Assembly: GCF_014648055.1 (NCBI RefSeq)
Contig: NZ_BMQJ01000002.1
Location: 496,001 to 560,000, forward strand
Length of the DNA: 64,000 nucleotides
Source: Streptosporangium pseudovulgare
GTDB lineage: Bacteria > Actinomycetota > Actinomycetes > Streptosporangiales > Streptosporangiaceae
Direction of reading: 5' to 3'
In this document: one piece after another, positions 1 through 9,216 of the stretch
How positions within the stretch are numbered: position 1 is the stretch's first letter
Layout of the letters: every line of letters starts with the position of its first letter
The notes under the pieces: model-generated
Seen by the model: only the letters and a program-made list of their open reading frames with translations
The model's database searches: none
Told to the model about the DNA's origin: nothing
Translations under genes and position numbers: made by a program

Positions 1-408
1 CGACCAGCCGTCGGCGACGATGTGGTGCATCGTGACGCACAGCAGGTGATCGCCGCCCGTGACGCGGATCACCGCGGCCCGCACCGGCGGCCCGGCGGCG
101 AGGCCGAACGGCGTGTCGATCCGCTCCGCCACCAGGCGGCGGGCCTCCCCGTCGTCCACCGGGCCGATCCACTCGACGGGCGGCGGGGCGGGGTCGAGGA
201 CGGCCCACGGCACGCCGTCCTCCTCGGCGAACCGGGTGCGCAGGCTCTCATGCCTGGTCAGGACGTCGGTGAGCGCCCGGGTGAGGGCGTCCTCGTCGAG
301 AGGGCCGCGCAGGCGGCGCGCCAGGTACATGGTGTAGGCGGCGTTTCCCGGGTCGAGGCGCTGCAGGAGCCACAGCCGTTCCTGCGCCGGGGACAGCGGG
401 GCCCTCAT
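1..408 (-). CDS. NRPS condensation-domain protein (N-terminal part, runs off left edge)
   Basis: This is the 5' end of a nonribosomal peptide synthetase gene that continues beyond the window. It starts at ATG 406-408, overlapping the TGA of the upstream A-PCP gene by 4 bases. The visible 136 residues begin with the C1 motif LSPAQERLW, continue through RHESLRTRF, and reach the His motif MHHIVADGW exactly at the window edge, so the catalytic HHxxxDG of a condensation domain is present. Condensation domains form the peptide bond between two carrier-bound substrates. Its place directly after the glycine-type A-PCP protein suggests it takes that aminoacyl or peptidyl thioester onward. What follows (A, PCP or other domains) cannot be seen. 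Confidence 0.9.
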   Translation of the reverse strand, partial: MRAPLSPAQERLWLLQRLDPGNAAYTMYLARRLRGPLDEDALTRALTDVLTRHESLRTRFAEEDGVPWAVLDPAPPPVEWIGPVDDGEARRLVAERIDTPFGLAAGPPVRAAVIRVTGGDHLLCVTMHHIVADGWS

Positions 409-2420
409 GCGCCCGGGGCCAGTTCGTCGAGGACGGCGGCCAGCTCGTCGGCGTCGAGGCCGTCGAGCTCGTCGCGCAGCGCGGCGATCTCGGACAGGCC
501 GAGGTCGTCGTCGAGGCGTTCCAGCTCCCCGGCGAGCCCGGCGACGGTGGGGTTCTCGAAGAACGCCACGATCGGCACGGCGGCGCCGTAGCGGGCCTGG
601 ACGCGGGCGACGATCTGGGCCGCGGTCAGCGAGTGCCCGCCGAGCTCGAAGAAGTCGTCGTCCACGCCGACGGGCTCGTCGAGGCCCAGCACCTCGGCCC
701 ACATCCCGGCCAGCTCGTCCTCCACGGCCGTGCCCGGGGCCCGGTAGGCGGCGGTCCTGGCGGGCGCGGCCTCCGGCGGCGGCAGCGCCGCCCGGTCGAG
801 CTTGCCGTTGGGGGTGAGCGGCAGGGCCGTGAGCGTCACGAGGTGGGCGGGGACCATGTACTCCGGCAGGCTCCGGCGGAGCCGCTCGCGCAGCCCCGGC
901 CACAGGTCCGCTGGCGCGGGCGGCGCCGGCTCCCCGTGGGCGCGCGGCCCGTCCGCCACCGTGCCGGGCCCGGTGGGAGGCTCGTCTCCGGCGGGCGCGC
1001 CGGGTTCGGCGGGGACCACGTAGGCCACCAGCCGGGGTGAGCCGTCGGGCCCGGTCCACACGCCCGCCGCGGCCTGCCGTACCTCCGGGGCGGCGCGCAG
1101 CGCCGTCTCGATCTCGCCGAGCTCGATCCGGAACCCGCGGATCTTGACCTGCTGGTCGGCCCGGCCGAGATACTCCAGGCGCCCGCCGGGGGCGAGGCGG
1201 ACGAGGTCGCCGGTGCCGTACATGCGCGCCCCTGGACGGCCGGACCAGGGGTCGGGCCGGAAGCGGTCCGCGGTCCGGGCGGGCATGCCGTGGTAGCCGC
1301 GCGTCACGCCCGTCCCGCCGATGTGCAGCTCGCCCACCTCGCCGTCGGACACCGGCAGGCCGGCGTCGTCCAGGACGTACAGCGACGTCTCGGCGATCGC
1401 CTCGCCCAGGTCGACCGGGGCCGGGGCGGGCCGGACCTCTCCGGCGGCGGACCACACGGTGGTCTCCGTGGGGCCGTAGACGTTCCACAGGCGAGCGCCG
1501 CCGGCCAGCAGCGCGTCGGCCAGGTCGCGCGGCAGGGCCTCCCCGCCGCACAGCCGGGTCCGCACGGTCCCGGGGACGCCGCCGGCCTCCAGCAGGATCC
1601 GCCAGGTCGCGGGGGTGGCCTGCATGACCGTGACCCCCTCGGCGACCGCCAGCTCCCGCAGCGCCCGGCCGTCGGCCGCCTCCCGGGCGCCTGCCAGCAC
1701 CACCCGGGCCCCGAGGGACAGCGGCAGCAGCAGCTCCAGCACCGAGATGTCGAACGACAGGGTGGTGACGGCCAGCCAGCGGTCGGCCGGGGTGAGGCCG
1801 AGCAGTCCGGCGAACGAGGCGAGCAGGTTCGTCACCGCCTCGCGCGGCACCGCCACGCCCTTGGGACGGCCGGTGGAGCCGGAGGTGTAGATCAGGTAGG
1901 CCAGGGCGCCCGGCGGCGCGGGGTCGTCCCCGGCGGCCGGGGCGGCGCGGCGGGCGTCCGCCGGGGCGGCGCCGTCCCACCCGAGCCGCAGCACGCGGGG
2001 CACGCCGCGCAGCAGGTCGCGGTCCACCCCGTCCTGGGTCAGCACCAGGTCGATCCCGGCGTCCTCGCGGACCATCCGGAGCCGGTCGGCGGGGAAGGAC
2101 GGGTCGAGCGGGACGTACGCGCCGCCGGCCGCCCAGACCGCCAGGAGCGCGACCACCATCCCGGGCGTGCGCTCCACGCACAGCCCGACGAGGGACTCCG
2201 GGCCGACGCCGTACCCGCGCAGCACCGCCGCCAGGTCGTCCACCCTCCGGCACAGCTCGCGGTAGGTCAGTTCGCCGCCGGTCCCGGTGACCGCCACCGC
2301 GTCGGGGGCCGCCGGCGGCCGGTTCCGGACCGGTCCCGTCCCCGGCGCCGTTCCCGTCGTCGGTGCCGTCGGTTGTGCCGTCGGTCGTGCGGTCGTCGAT
2401 GTCATCGCCGTCGTCGTCAC
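405..2420 (-). CDS. NRPS adenylation-peptidyl carrier protein (A-PCP), glycine-like code
   Basis: A 671-aa NRPS protein lacking its own C domain. GTG start 2418-2420 overlaps the upstream stop by 4 bases; a Thr/Pro-rich stretch of about 40 residues precedes the A domain. Core motifs are in order: LTYREL, YTSGSTGRPKG (about residue 176), FDISVLELL, NVYGPTETTVW, GELHIGGTG, MYGTGDLVR, KIRGFRIELGEIE and NGKLDR, then a PCP with LGGHSLT (phosphopantetheine Ser near 597). Reading the ten specificity positions by eye against GrsA gives D-I-L-Q-L-G-V-V-W-K, close to the published glycine code DILQLGLIWK, so glycine is predicted. The domain sits between two separate C proteins and must work in trans with them. 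The MbtH encoded upstream in the chain probably assists it. Substrate is inference; domain identity is firm. Confidence 0.93.
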   Translation of the reverse strand: MTTTAMTSTTARPTAQPTAPTTGTAPGTGPVRNRPPAAPDAVAVTGTGGELTYRELCRRVDDLAAVLRGYGVGPESLVGLCVERTPGMVVALLAVWAAGGAYVPLDPSFPADRLRMVREDAGIDLVLTQDGVDRDLLRGVPRVLRLGWDGAAPADARRAAPAAGDDPAPPGALAYLIYTSGSTGRPKGVAVPREAVTNLLASFAGLLGLTPADRWLAVTTLSFDISVLELLLPLSLGARVVLAGAREAADGRALRELAVAEGVTVMQATPATWRILLEAGGVPGTVRTRLCGGEALPRDLADALLAGGARLWNVYGPTETTVWSAAGEVRPAPAPVDLGEAIAETSLYVLDDAGLPVSDGEVGELHIGGTGVTRGYHGMPARTADRFRPDPWSGRPGARMYGTGDLVRLAPGGRLEYLGRADQQVKIRGFRIELGEIETALRAAPEVRQAAAGVWTGPDGSPRLVAYVVPAEPGAPAGDEPPTGPGTVADGPRAHGEPAPPAPADLWPGLRERLRRSLPEYMVPAHLVTLTALPLTPNGKLDRAALPPPEAAPARTAAYRAPGTAVEDELAGMWAEVLGLDEPVGVDDDFFELGGHSLTAAQIVARVQARYGAAVPIVAFFENPTVAGLAGELERLDDDLGLSEIAALRDELDGLDADELAAVLDELAPGA

Positions 2421-3913
2421 GGTCGGATGCCTTTCAGGTCGGACAGCCGGAGTCCCGGGTCGGCCCCGGCGCGCTCCACCAGCTCGGTGAAGGCCCCGGC
2501 CAGCCGCCGCGCGGTCCCGGCGGAGAAGACGTCGCTGTTGTAGTCGAGGACGCCGCCCAGGCCCTCGGGCCCGCGCCAGGCGTCCACCGAGACCTCGGCC
2601 TTGGTACGGCCCGCCGCCGGAACCGGGTGGACCTCGACGTCGAGGTCGGCCATGGAGGTCCGCAGCAGGTCGTCCTTGGGCAGGTTGTGCAGGTTGAACA
2701 TCGCCTGGAAGAGCGGCGGCCGGCTCAGGTCGCGGGGCAGGCGCAGCGCGCCGAGGATCCGCTCGAAGGGCACCTCGGCGTGCTGCATGCCGGTGAACAC
2801 CGCCCTGCGGGTGCGGCCGAGCAGCTCCTCGAAGGTCGGGTCGCCCGACAGGTCGGCGCGCAGCACCAGGGTCGTGGCGAAGTAGCCGATCAGCGGCTCC
2901 AGCTCGGTCCGGTTCCGCCCGGCGACCGGCACCCCGACGCACAGGTCCTCCTGCCCGGCGGCCGCCCCGAGGGTCGCCTGGTAGGCGGCGAGCAGGGCCA
3001 TGAACAGGGTGCAGCGCCGCCTCTTCGCGGTCTCCTCCAGCCGGGAGACCACCTCGTCGGGTACGGCCAGCTCCACCCGCCCGCCCCGGCCGGTCCAGCG
3101 CGGGGGACGGGGACGGTCGGCGGGCAGGTCGAGGACGGGCACGCCGGCGAGCGTCCGCGTCCAGTACGCCAGATGGGCGCCGTCGTCGTCTCCGGCCCGG
3201 CGCCGCTCCTCGGCCACGGCCTCGGTGTACCGCACGGGCAGGTCGGCCAGCACCGGCCCGCGTCCCTCACGGTGCGCGGCGTAGCACTCGGCGAGCTCCC
3301 GCATGAGGACGTCCAGCGACCAGCCGTCCACCACGATGTGGTGCAGGACGATGCAGAGCAGGTACTCCCGGTCGGCCAGGCGCAGCAGCGCCACCCGCAG
3401 CGGCGGGCCGTTCTCCAGGTCGAAGGGCCGGTTGACGAACTCCAGGACGGCGGGCGCGGGGTCGCCGGCGACGTCGGCGCGCTCCACGGTGACGGGCGCG
3501 GCGGGCACGACGACCTGCACGGGGCGGTCCCCGGCCAGGCGGAAGCGGGTGCGCAGCACGTCGTGCCGCCCGGTCACCCGGGTGAAGGCGGCGGCGAGCC
3601 CGTCGGCGTCCACCGGGCCGCACAGCCGTACGCACCAGGGGGTGTGGTAGGCGGTGTCGGCCGGGTCGAAGCGGCTGAGGAACCACAGCCGCTCCTGCCC
3701 GAACGACAGCGGCCACTCCTCCGTCCCGGCGCCGCTTCCGGCGTCGGTCCCCACCGTGCCCGCCGTGCCCGCCGTGCCTGCCGTGCCTGCCGTACCCGGG
3801 ACGTCCCCGGCGGCCCGTCCGCGGGCGTGCGCGAGCAGGGCGCGGCGGCGTTCGGGCGGCAGCGCGGCCAGGCGGCCCAGCAGCTCGGCCCGCCGGTCGT
3901 CCGCGGCGGTCAT
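2417..3913 (-). CDS. Free-standing NRPS condensation domain protein
   Basis: A 498-aa single-domain protein with a complete C domain and no carrier or adenylation domain. ATG 3911-3913 overlaps the upstream stop (ATGA); its TGA overlaps the next start. After about 70 residues of Ala/Gly/Thr-rich leader with repeated GTA tripeptides, motifs appear in order: LSFGQERLWFLSRFDP, RHDVLRTRF, VLHHIVVDGWS (intact HHxxxDG), [52 protein letters not shown] and the final FNLHNL region. This is the look of a catalytically competent C domain of the L-L type. It lies directly upstream of the glycine A-PCP gene and is its most likely condensation partner in trans. Confidence 0.92.
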   Translation of the reverse strand: MTAADDRRAELLGRLAALPPERRRALLAHARGRAAGDVPGTAGTAGTAGTAGTVGTDAGSGAGTEEWPLSFGQERLWFLSRFDPADTAYHTPWCVRLCGPVDADGLAAAFTRVTGRHDVLRTRFRLAGDRPVQVVVPAAPVTVERADVAGDPAPAVLEFVNRPFDLENGPPLRVALLRLADREYLLCIVLHHIVVDGWSLDVLMRELAECYAAHREGRGPVLADLPVRYTEAVAEERRRAGDDDGAHLAYWTRTLAGVPVLDLPADRPRPPRWTGRGGRVELAVPDEVVSRLEETAKRRRCTLFMALLAAYQATLGAAAGQEDLCVGVPVAGRNRTELEPLIGYFATTLVLRADLSGDPTFEELLGRTRRAVFTGMQHAEVPFERILGALRLPRDLSRPPLFQAMFNLHNLPKDDLLRTSMADLDVEVHPVPAAGRTKAEVSVDAWRGPEGLGGVLDYNSDVFSAGTARRLAGAFTELVERAGADPGLRLSDLKGIRP

Positions 3914-5454
3914 CGGACGCCTCCCCCGGCGGTCACGTCCCCGGCGGCCCTCCCGGCGACTTCGCCGTCCACCGGCGCGCCCTCCACGGGCACGGCCTCC
4001 GCGTCCCCGCCGGTCGTTCCGGGTGATCCCGGGCCGCTCCCGCCGGGCCGGGTGACCGGGGTGATCCCGCACAGCTCCGCGACCGCGTCGAGCGGCACGT
4101 CCCCGGCCACGCCGCTCACCAGCAGGGTCTCCATCCCCAGCAGCAGCGCGTGGGCGGTGGACCGGGGCAGGCGGGCGGTGTCGACCAGCAGGTGGAGCCC
4201 GCAGGTGTGGGTGGCGGGGGTGGTGGAGAAGAACACCGTCGCGTCCACCTCGTGCCACGCGCCGACGGGGAAGGTCCGGGTCCGCCCGGTGAGCGCGGCG
4301 ATCGCCGCGGGGTCGCCGGGCGGCTCCACCCGGGGCAGGTTGGGCCAGTGGCCGATGGAGCGCGCGTCGTTGAAGTAGGCCGACAGGTCCACGGTCCCGC
4401 CGCGCTCCCGGCCGACCTCCTCGCGCAGCGCCATCATCGCGAACGGGTCGTAGTGCGCGTTCCGGTAGGCGGTCAGCGCCCGCCCGTGCCCGGCCCGCGC
4501 CGCGTCGGCGAAGGTCCCGCCGGGCAGGTCGAGGACGAACAGCCCGTCCTGTACGGCGGTGCCCGCCATGGCGCCGGTCCTGGGGTCGTGCCGGTTGGCG
4601 ACGATGAGCTGCATGGCCACCCGGCGGTGCCCGGTCAGCGCCGACAGCAGCACGGCGCTCGCCGTGGTCAGCACGCTGGCCGTGCTGACCGACCAGCGTT
4701 CCGCCAGCGTCTCGGCCGCCGCGGCGACGGCGGCCGACTCCATGCCGATCCGGACGAACCGCGGCTCCTCCGGGGTGACGCCGGGGAAGTCGAACAGGGT
4801 GAGGGGCGCCGTCTCCAGCTCCGCCCGCCAGTGCCGCAGCGCCCTGGCTCCGCGCGCGGCGCCGGCCCCCTCGCGTTCGAACGCGGCCTGGTCGAGCGGC
4901 TGCCAGGCGGGGGCGGGCGGCTCCCGCCCGGCGAGCAGCGCCTTCCAGTCGGCGGCGAGGATGTCCAGCGTCCAGGCGTCCACCGCGAGGTGGGACAGGG
5001 CGAAGGCCATCGCCCGGGGCCGCCCGTCGCCGGTCACGACGACGCAGCGCAGCGGCGGCTCGGCGGCGTAGTCGAACCCGGTGGCGGCCAGCTCCGCGGC
5101 GATCTCCGCGGCCACGGCGAGCGGCCTGGCCTGCCCGGCCTCGGCGACCCCGACCGTCAGCCGGCCCCGCCGGGTCACCCGCTGCACGGGCCCGGCGGGG
5201 GTCTGCGCGCAGGTCGTGCGGAGCGTCTCGTGCCGCTCGACGAGCCCGCGCAGCGCGGCGAGGACCGCGTCGAGGTCGTGCCGGCCGGGGACGGGCAGCG
5301 TCCAGGGCATGTTGAAGTACGGGTCGCCGTCGTCCAGCCACCGGGTCAGCCGCCAGAACGCCTGCTGGCCCCAGGTGAGCGGGGCCTCGCCGCCGCGGGC
5401 GCCGGCGAACTCGACCGTCACGGGCGCCCGCCGGGCGGCGGGGGCGTCCGTCAT
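3910..5454 (-). CDS. Free-standing condensation-like protein with altered active-site motif
   Basis: A 514-aa protein, ATG 5452-5454 in a 4-base overlap with the gene before. The fold signature of a condensation domain is seen (LTWGQQAFWRLTRW near the start, RHETLRTT, a NARSIGHW-type segment replacing the usual bridge motif). The catalytic motif reads ALSHLAVDAW: the first His is Ser and the Gly is Ala, while the second, catalytic His and the Asp are kept. The protein could therefore still be active, or could act as a specialised acyltransferase or docking protein. About 60 disordered Gly/Pro/Ala-rich residues follow the domain. It sits between C-PCP and C genes of the same chain, so it belongs to the same assembly line, but its precise step is unknown. 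Confidence 0.85.
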   Translation of the reverse strand: MTDAPAARRAPVTVEFAGARGGEAPLTWGQQAFWRLTRWLDDGDPYFNMPWTLPVPGRHDLDAVLAALRGLVERHETLRTTCAQTPAGPVQRVTRRGRLTVGVAEAGQARPLAVAAEIAAELAATGFDYAAEPPLRCVVVTGDGRPRAMAFALSHLAVDAWTLDILAADWKALLAGREPPAPAWQPLDQAAFEREGAGAARGARALRHWRAELETAPLTLFDFPGVTPEEPRFVRIGMESAAVAAAAETLAERWSVSTASVLTTASAVLLSALTGHRRVAMQLIVANRHDPRTGAMAGTAVQDGLFVLDLPGGTFADAARAGHGRALTAYRNAHYDPFAMMALREEVGRERGGTVDLSAYFNDARSIGHWPNLPRVEPPGDPAAIAALTGRTRTFPVGAWHEVDATVFFSTTPATHTCGLHLLVDTARLPRSTAHALLLGMETLLVSGVAGDVPLDAVAELCGITPVTRPGGSGPGSPGTTGGDAEAVPVEGAPVDGEVAGRAAGDVTAGGGVR

Positions 5455-7271
5455 CGGGACCCGGCGATCTCACCGGTCACGCCGGCGACGGTCGGGGTGT
5501 CGATGAACAGCTCGAAGGACAGCTCGACGCCGTACCGGTCGCGGACCCTGGAGATGATCTGCGTGATGGTCAGGGAGTGACCGCCGAGGTCGAACAGGTC
5601 GTCGTCCGGCTCGATCTCGTCCACGCCCAGCAACTCGCGCCAGATCGCGGTGACCTCGGCGGTGATCTCCGCGGTGGCGTCCGGGCCGGTCCCGGAGCCG
5701 GTGGCGTCGGAGCCCGCGGTGGAGCCCGCGTCGGAGTCCTTGCCCGCCGCCGCCCCGGTCGCCGGCTCCCCCTCCGCCGCCTTCCCGGCGGGGCCGGGGA
5801 CCGCCGGGGCCGCGACGGCGGGACCCTGTACCCGGGGCGGCAGCGGCAGCTCGCCGAGCGGGGCGTCGGGCCGGGCCGCGGCGCCGCGCAGCAGGGCGAC
5901 GAGGTCCGTGGCGACGCTCTCGCATCCGGCCCGGCCGATGGCCCGGGGGTTGAACAGCAGCCGCGCCGACAGGCCCTCGGGGGCGTCCACCACCTGCAGG
6001 TGCAGGGTGTTGCGGACCGCGCCGTTGAACATCGCCCAGTCCACCGAGGCGTCCAGGCCGTCGAAGGCGGGGGCGGGGCCGGTGCGGCGGCGGTAGCTGA
6101 CCGAGACGGGGGTGAGGGCGCTGCGCGGGCTGATCCCGCCCAGGGCGCGGGCCAGCGGCACCTCCCGGTGCCGGTAGACGGCCCGCAGTTCCTCGCGCGT
6201 CTCCCGGGCGGACTCGGCGAACGTGCCGCTCTCTCCGGCGGACCCGGCGAACGTGCCGTGCGGCGCGGACACCACGGGAAGCTCGTTGACGAACGGCCCC
6301 ACGTGGTCGCGGGTCCCCTCCGTCCGGGTGGACAGGTCCGCCGCGACCGCGACCCGCTCGTTGCCGTAGGCGTGCAGCAGCACGTGCAGGGCGGTCATCA
6401 GCGCCTCGAAGCGGGTGACGCCCAGCCGCTCGGCGACGGCGGTGAGGCCGGAGCCGAGCGCGGCGGCGTCGAGGCCGGCCGTCTCGCCGGGGGCGGCGCG
6501 CAGCGACGGGGCCACCAGGCCGGGCAGCAGGACCTCCCGGTCGTCGTGCCACCGTTCCCGCCAGAACTCCGCGGCCGCGGCGAGCCCGGCGTCCACCCGG
6601 TCCTGCTCGGCGCGGGCGGCCTCGCCGTACGGCACGGCCAGGGGCGCGAGGGCGCGCCCGCCGTAGGCGGCGGCCAGATCGGCCAGCACGACGTCCTTGG
6701 ACATGCCGTCGAAGACGGCGTGGTGGGCGACGAGCAGCAGCAGGTGCCGTTCGGGCGCGAGCCGGGCCAGGGTGAACCGGGCCGGCGGGCCGGCCTCCAG
6801 GTCGAAGGGCCGGGCGATCTCGGCCTCGACCAGCTCCGCCGCGGCGGACTCGGCGTCCTCGGCGGACTCGGCGCCACCGGTGGGGCCGCCGTTCGCGCCA
6901 CCGGTCGCGACGTCGGCCGCGTCACCGGTGGGGACGCCGTTCGCGCCGCCGTTCGCGACGTCGGCCGCGTCACCGGTGGGGACGCCGTTCGCGCCGCCGG
7001 TCAGGTCCGCGAAGCGGACCGGCGGGGGCGTCCGGCCGGGGAGCAGGCGCAGCAGCCCGTCCCGCTCGGTCATGGCCGCGGCCAGCACGGGGTGGCGGGC
7101 GGCGACCGCGGCGCAGGCGGTGAGCATCGCGTCCACGTCCAGCGGCCCGTCCAGCCGTACGGCGAGGGGCATGGCGTAGACCCGGCCGCCGGCGCCCGCG
7201 CGCTCGGTGACCCACATGCCGTGCTGTGCCAGGGACGCCCGGTCCCACTCGTCGACCAGGGATGCCGTCAT
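5451..7271 (-). CDS. NRPS condensation-peptidyl carrier protein (C-PCP)
   Basis: A 606-aa protein with a C domain (VAHHAVFDGMS, intact HHxxxDG, near residue 180) and a C-terminal PCP ([14 protein letters not shown]). No adenylation domain is present, so its PCP must be charged by another enzyme or receive an acyl group from the free ACP encoded two genes upstream. This and the neighbouring acyl ligase make it a good candidate for the lipoinitiation or starter condensation step. ATG 7269-7271 overlaps the ligase stop. Between the C1 region and the His motif there is an insertion of a 16-residue unit (GGANGVPTGDAADVAN) repeated nearly three times, which is unusual inside a C domain; an Ala/Gly/Thr-rich linker separates C and PCP. 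Confidence 0.9.
   Translation of the reverse strand: MTASLVDEWDRASLAQHGMWVTERAGAGGRVYAMPLAVRLDGPLDVDAMLTACAAVAARHPVLAAAMTERDGLLRLLPGRTPPPVRFADLTGGANGVPTGDAADVANGGANGVPTGDAADVATGGANGGPTGGAESAEDAESAAAELVEAEIARPFDLEAGPPARFTLARLAPERHLLLLVAHHAVFDGMSKDVVLADLAAAYGGRALAPLAVPYGEAARAEQDRVDAGLAAAAEFWRERWHDDREVLLPGLVAPSLRAAPGETAGLDAAALGSGLTAVAERLGVTRFEALMTALHVLLHAYGNERVAVAADLSTRTEGTRDHVGPFVNELPVVSAPHGTFAGSAGESGTFAESARETREELRAVYRHREVPLARALGGISPRSALTPVSVSYRRRTGPAPAFDGLDASVDWAMFNGAVRNTLHLQVVDAPEGLSARLLFNPRAIGRAGCESVATDLVALLRGAAARPDAPLGELPLPPRVQGPAVAAPAVPGPAGKAAEGEPATGAAAGKDSDAGSTAGSDATGSGTGPDATAEITAEVTAIWRELLGVDEIEPDDDLFDLGGHSLTITQIISRVRDRYGVELSFELFIDTPTVAGVTGEIAGSR
6873..6999. repeat. 48-bp in-frame tandem repeat inside the C-PCP gene
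   Basis: Two full copies of a 48-bp unit (6904-6951 and 6952-6999) follow a partial copy (from about 6873). The unit is a multiple of three, so it adds 16 residues per copy without breaking the frame. Copies are nearly identical, indicating recent expansion. It lies in a low-complexity insertion of the condensation domain, probably a surface loop. Confidence 0.85.
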
Positions 7272-8800
7272 GTCGTGCCTTCCGTGCGAGCGGTCGCGGC
7301 GGCGTCGAACAGCCCCCGCAACTCCCTTTTGATGACTTTTCCTGACTGGTTCCTGGGCAGGGTGTCGACGACGAGCACCCGTTCGGGGATCTCGTGCCCG
7401 GCCAGGCGTTCCGTCAGGAAGGCGCGCAGCCCGCTGCCCGTGACCCCGCCGGAGCGCGGGACGACGGCCGCGGCGATCGCGGTGCCGAGCACCGGGTGCG
7501 GCAGGCCGACCACCGCGGCCTCCGCGACGTCCGGGTGCTCGTAGAGCGCGGCCTCCACCTGGAGGGTCGAGACCTTGAACGCGCCCGACTTGACCACGTC
7601 GCTCTCCCGGTCCAGGAGGTGGAGGTAGCCGTCGGCGTCGAGGCGGCCGAGGTCGCCCATCCGCACCCAGCCGCCGCGGAACGCCTCGGCGTCGGCCCGC
7701 TCGTCGCGGTAGTAGGAGCGGGGCGCGGTGGGCGAGCGCATCCAGACCTCGCCGGCCTCCCCCGGCGGCAGCGGCTCGCCGTCCGGGCCGGCGATCCGCA
7801 GCGAGCCGCCGAACGCGGGCCTGCCCAGCGCCCCGGGCCGGGACGGGTCGTAGATCATGATGGTCTGGGCGGGCGCGGCCTCGGTGGAGGTGTAGTAGTT
7901 CGTGATCGTGGCGTTGGGGAACGCCTCCGCCAGCCGCGCCGCCACCGCCGGGGGCAGGGCCGAGGCGGCCGATCCCAGCAGCACGACGCTCGACAGGTCG
8001 CGGCGGGTGTGCAGGCCGGCGTTGAGCAGCTCGATCGCCATCGCCGGGACGACGAACACGGTGCCGACCCGGTGGGTCTCGATCAGCCGGGTGAACCGGC
8101 CCGGGGTGAACCGGCCGAGGGTCAGCACCGCCGGGCGGGCGTCGAGGGCGTTGAGCAGCATGGTCTGCCCGGCGTTGGTGCCGATCGGGAAGGCGTGCAG
8201 CAGGTGGCGCGAGTGCCCGAACCTGCGGCGGTTGGGCCGGGTCTCGCAGCCGAAGGTCAGGTTGGCGTGGCTGGCGGCCACGCCCTTGGGCAGGCCGGTG
8301 GTGCCGGAGGTGTAGAGGATCTGGGCGAGATCCCGCGGCCCGACCTCCACGTCCACCGGTCCGGTCGCGTCCCCCTCCAGCTCCGCCGGCCGGAGGACGC
8401 GGTGGTCGCCCGGCGGCGGGGTGAGGTCGCGGCCGGCCACGACGGCCGAGGCCGCGCAGTGCCCGAGCATGTGCCGGACCTCGGCGGGCGCGAGGCGTTC
8501 CGACAGCGGCACGGCGACCGCCCCGGCCCGCTGGACCGCGCAGTAGGCGACGGCGAAGTCCACCCAGTCCCAGCCGCCGAACAGCAGCCCGACCCGGTCG
8601 CCGTGCCGTACCCCCCGGTCGAGGAGGCCGTGCGCGACGGCGTCCGCGCGGCGGTCCCACTCGGCGAACGTCATCGACCCGCCGCCCTCGACGACCAGCG
8701 CCTCCCGGTCCGGGTCCTGGGCCGCGCGCAGGCGCAGCATCTCCGGCACCGTCCCGGGGGCCGGTACGGCCGGCGCGCCCGCTGCGCCCGCCGCTCTCAC
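7268..8800 (-). CDS. Acyl-AMP/acyl-CoA ligase for a starter carboxylic acid
   Basis: A 510-aa member of the ANL adenylating enzymes. GTG start 8798-8800 overlaps the ACP stop (GTGA). Motifs seen: ILYTSGTTGLPKG (P-loop), NYYTSTEAAPAQT (A5 equivalent), GWVRMGDLGRLDADGYLHLLDRESD and the C-terminal LPRNQSGKVIKREL with the catalytic Lys. There is no PCP attached and the N-terminal domain lacks the amino-acid A-domain layout, so a carboxylic acid rather than an alpha-amino acid is the likely substrate. The gene directly follows a free ACP, the usual arrangement in lipopeptide clusters where an acyl-AMP ligase loads the starter acid on an ACP. Chain length or aromatic nature of the acid cannot be told from sequence alone. 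Confidence 0.88.
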   Translation of the reverse strand: MRAAGAAGAPAVPAPGTVPEMLRLRAAQDPDREALVVEGGGSMTFAEWDRRADAVAHGLLDRGVRHGDRVGLLFGGWDWVDFAVAYCAVQRAGAVAVPLSERLAPAEVRHMLGHCAASAVVAGRDLTPPPGDHRVLRPAELEGDATGPVDVEVGPRDLAQILYTSGTTGLPKGVAASHANLTFGCETRPNRRRFGHSRHLLHAFPIGTNAGQTMLLNALDARPAVLTLGRFTPGRFTRLIETHRVGTVFVVPAMAIELLNAGLHTRRDLSSVVLLGSAASALPPAVAARLAEAFPNATITNYYTSTEAAPAQTIMIYDPSRPGALGRPAFGGSLRIAGPDGEPLPPGEAGEVWMRSPTAPRSYYRDERADAEAFRGGWVRMGDLGRLDADGYLHLLDRESDVVKSGAFKVSTLQVEAALYEHPDVAEAAVVGLPHPVLGTAIAAAVVPRSGGVTGSGLRAFLTERLAGHEIPERVLVVDTLPRNQSGKVIKRELRGLFDAAATARTEGTT

Positions 8801-9216
8801 CGCGTCCCCTGGGCCACGTGGCCGACCAGCAGCGGGAAGCTGTCGAGGTGGGCGGCGCCGCCGCCGAGGTCGAGGACGACGTCGAACTCCTCCTCCACCG
8901 CGTCGATGAGGCGCAGCAGCGCGAGCGAGGTGACGCCGAGCGCGGACAGCGAGGCTTCGGGGGACGCGCCGGTGGCGAGGACCTCCTCGGGTGTGATCCG
9001 GCCGTCGCAGGCGTCGGAGATCATCCGGGCCAGCCGGGCGGCGAGGCCGTCGTCGGCGGGGCCCCCGGTCCCGCCGGTCCCACCGGTCTCCTCGGCTTCC
9101 CCGGTCTCCCCGGCGGCGCCGGTGCCCGTGAGGCCGTCGGCGTGTCCCGTCTCCCCCGCCGCGCCGGCGCCCGCGAGACCCCCTGCGTCCCCCGCGGCGG
9201 TGTCCCGGGCGGTCAT
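8797..9216 (-). CDS. Acyl carrier protein (free-standing)
   Basis: A 139-aa protein whose C-terminal 80 residues form a carrier domain: [21 protein letters not shown] carries the phosphopantetheine Ser in a TSL context, as in ACPs, rather than the GGHS of NRPS carriers. The first 55 residues are Gly/Ala/Thr/Glu low complexity. ATG 9214-9216 overlaps the mbtH stop; a longer frame from 9258 would overlap mbtH by 46 bases and is less likely. It lies between mbtH and the acyl ligase and probably receives the starter acyl group from that ligase for delivery to the first C domain. Confidence 0.85.
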   Translation of the reverse strand: MTARDTAAGDAGGLAGAGAAGETGHADGLTGTGAAGETGEAEETGGTGGTGGPADDGLAARLARMISDACDGRITPEEVLATGASPEASLSALGVTSLALLRLIDAVEEEFDVVLDLGGGAAHLDSFPLLVGHVAQGTR

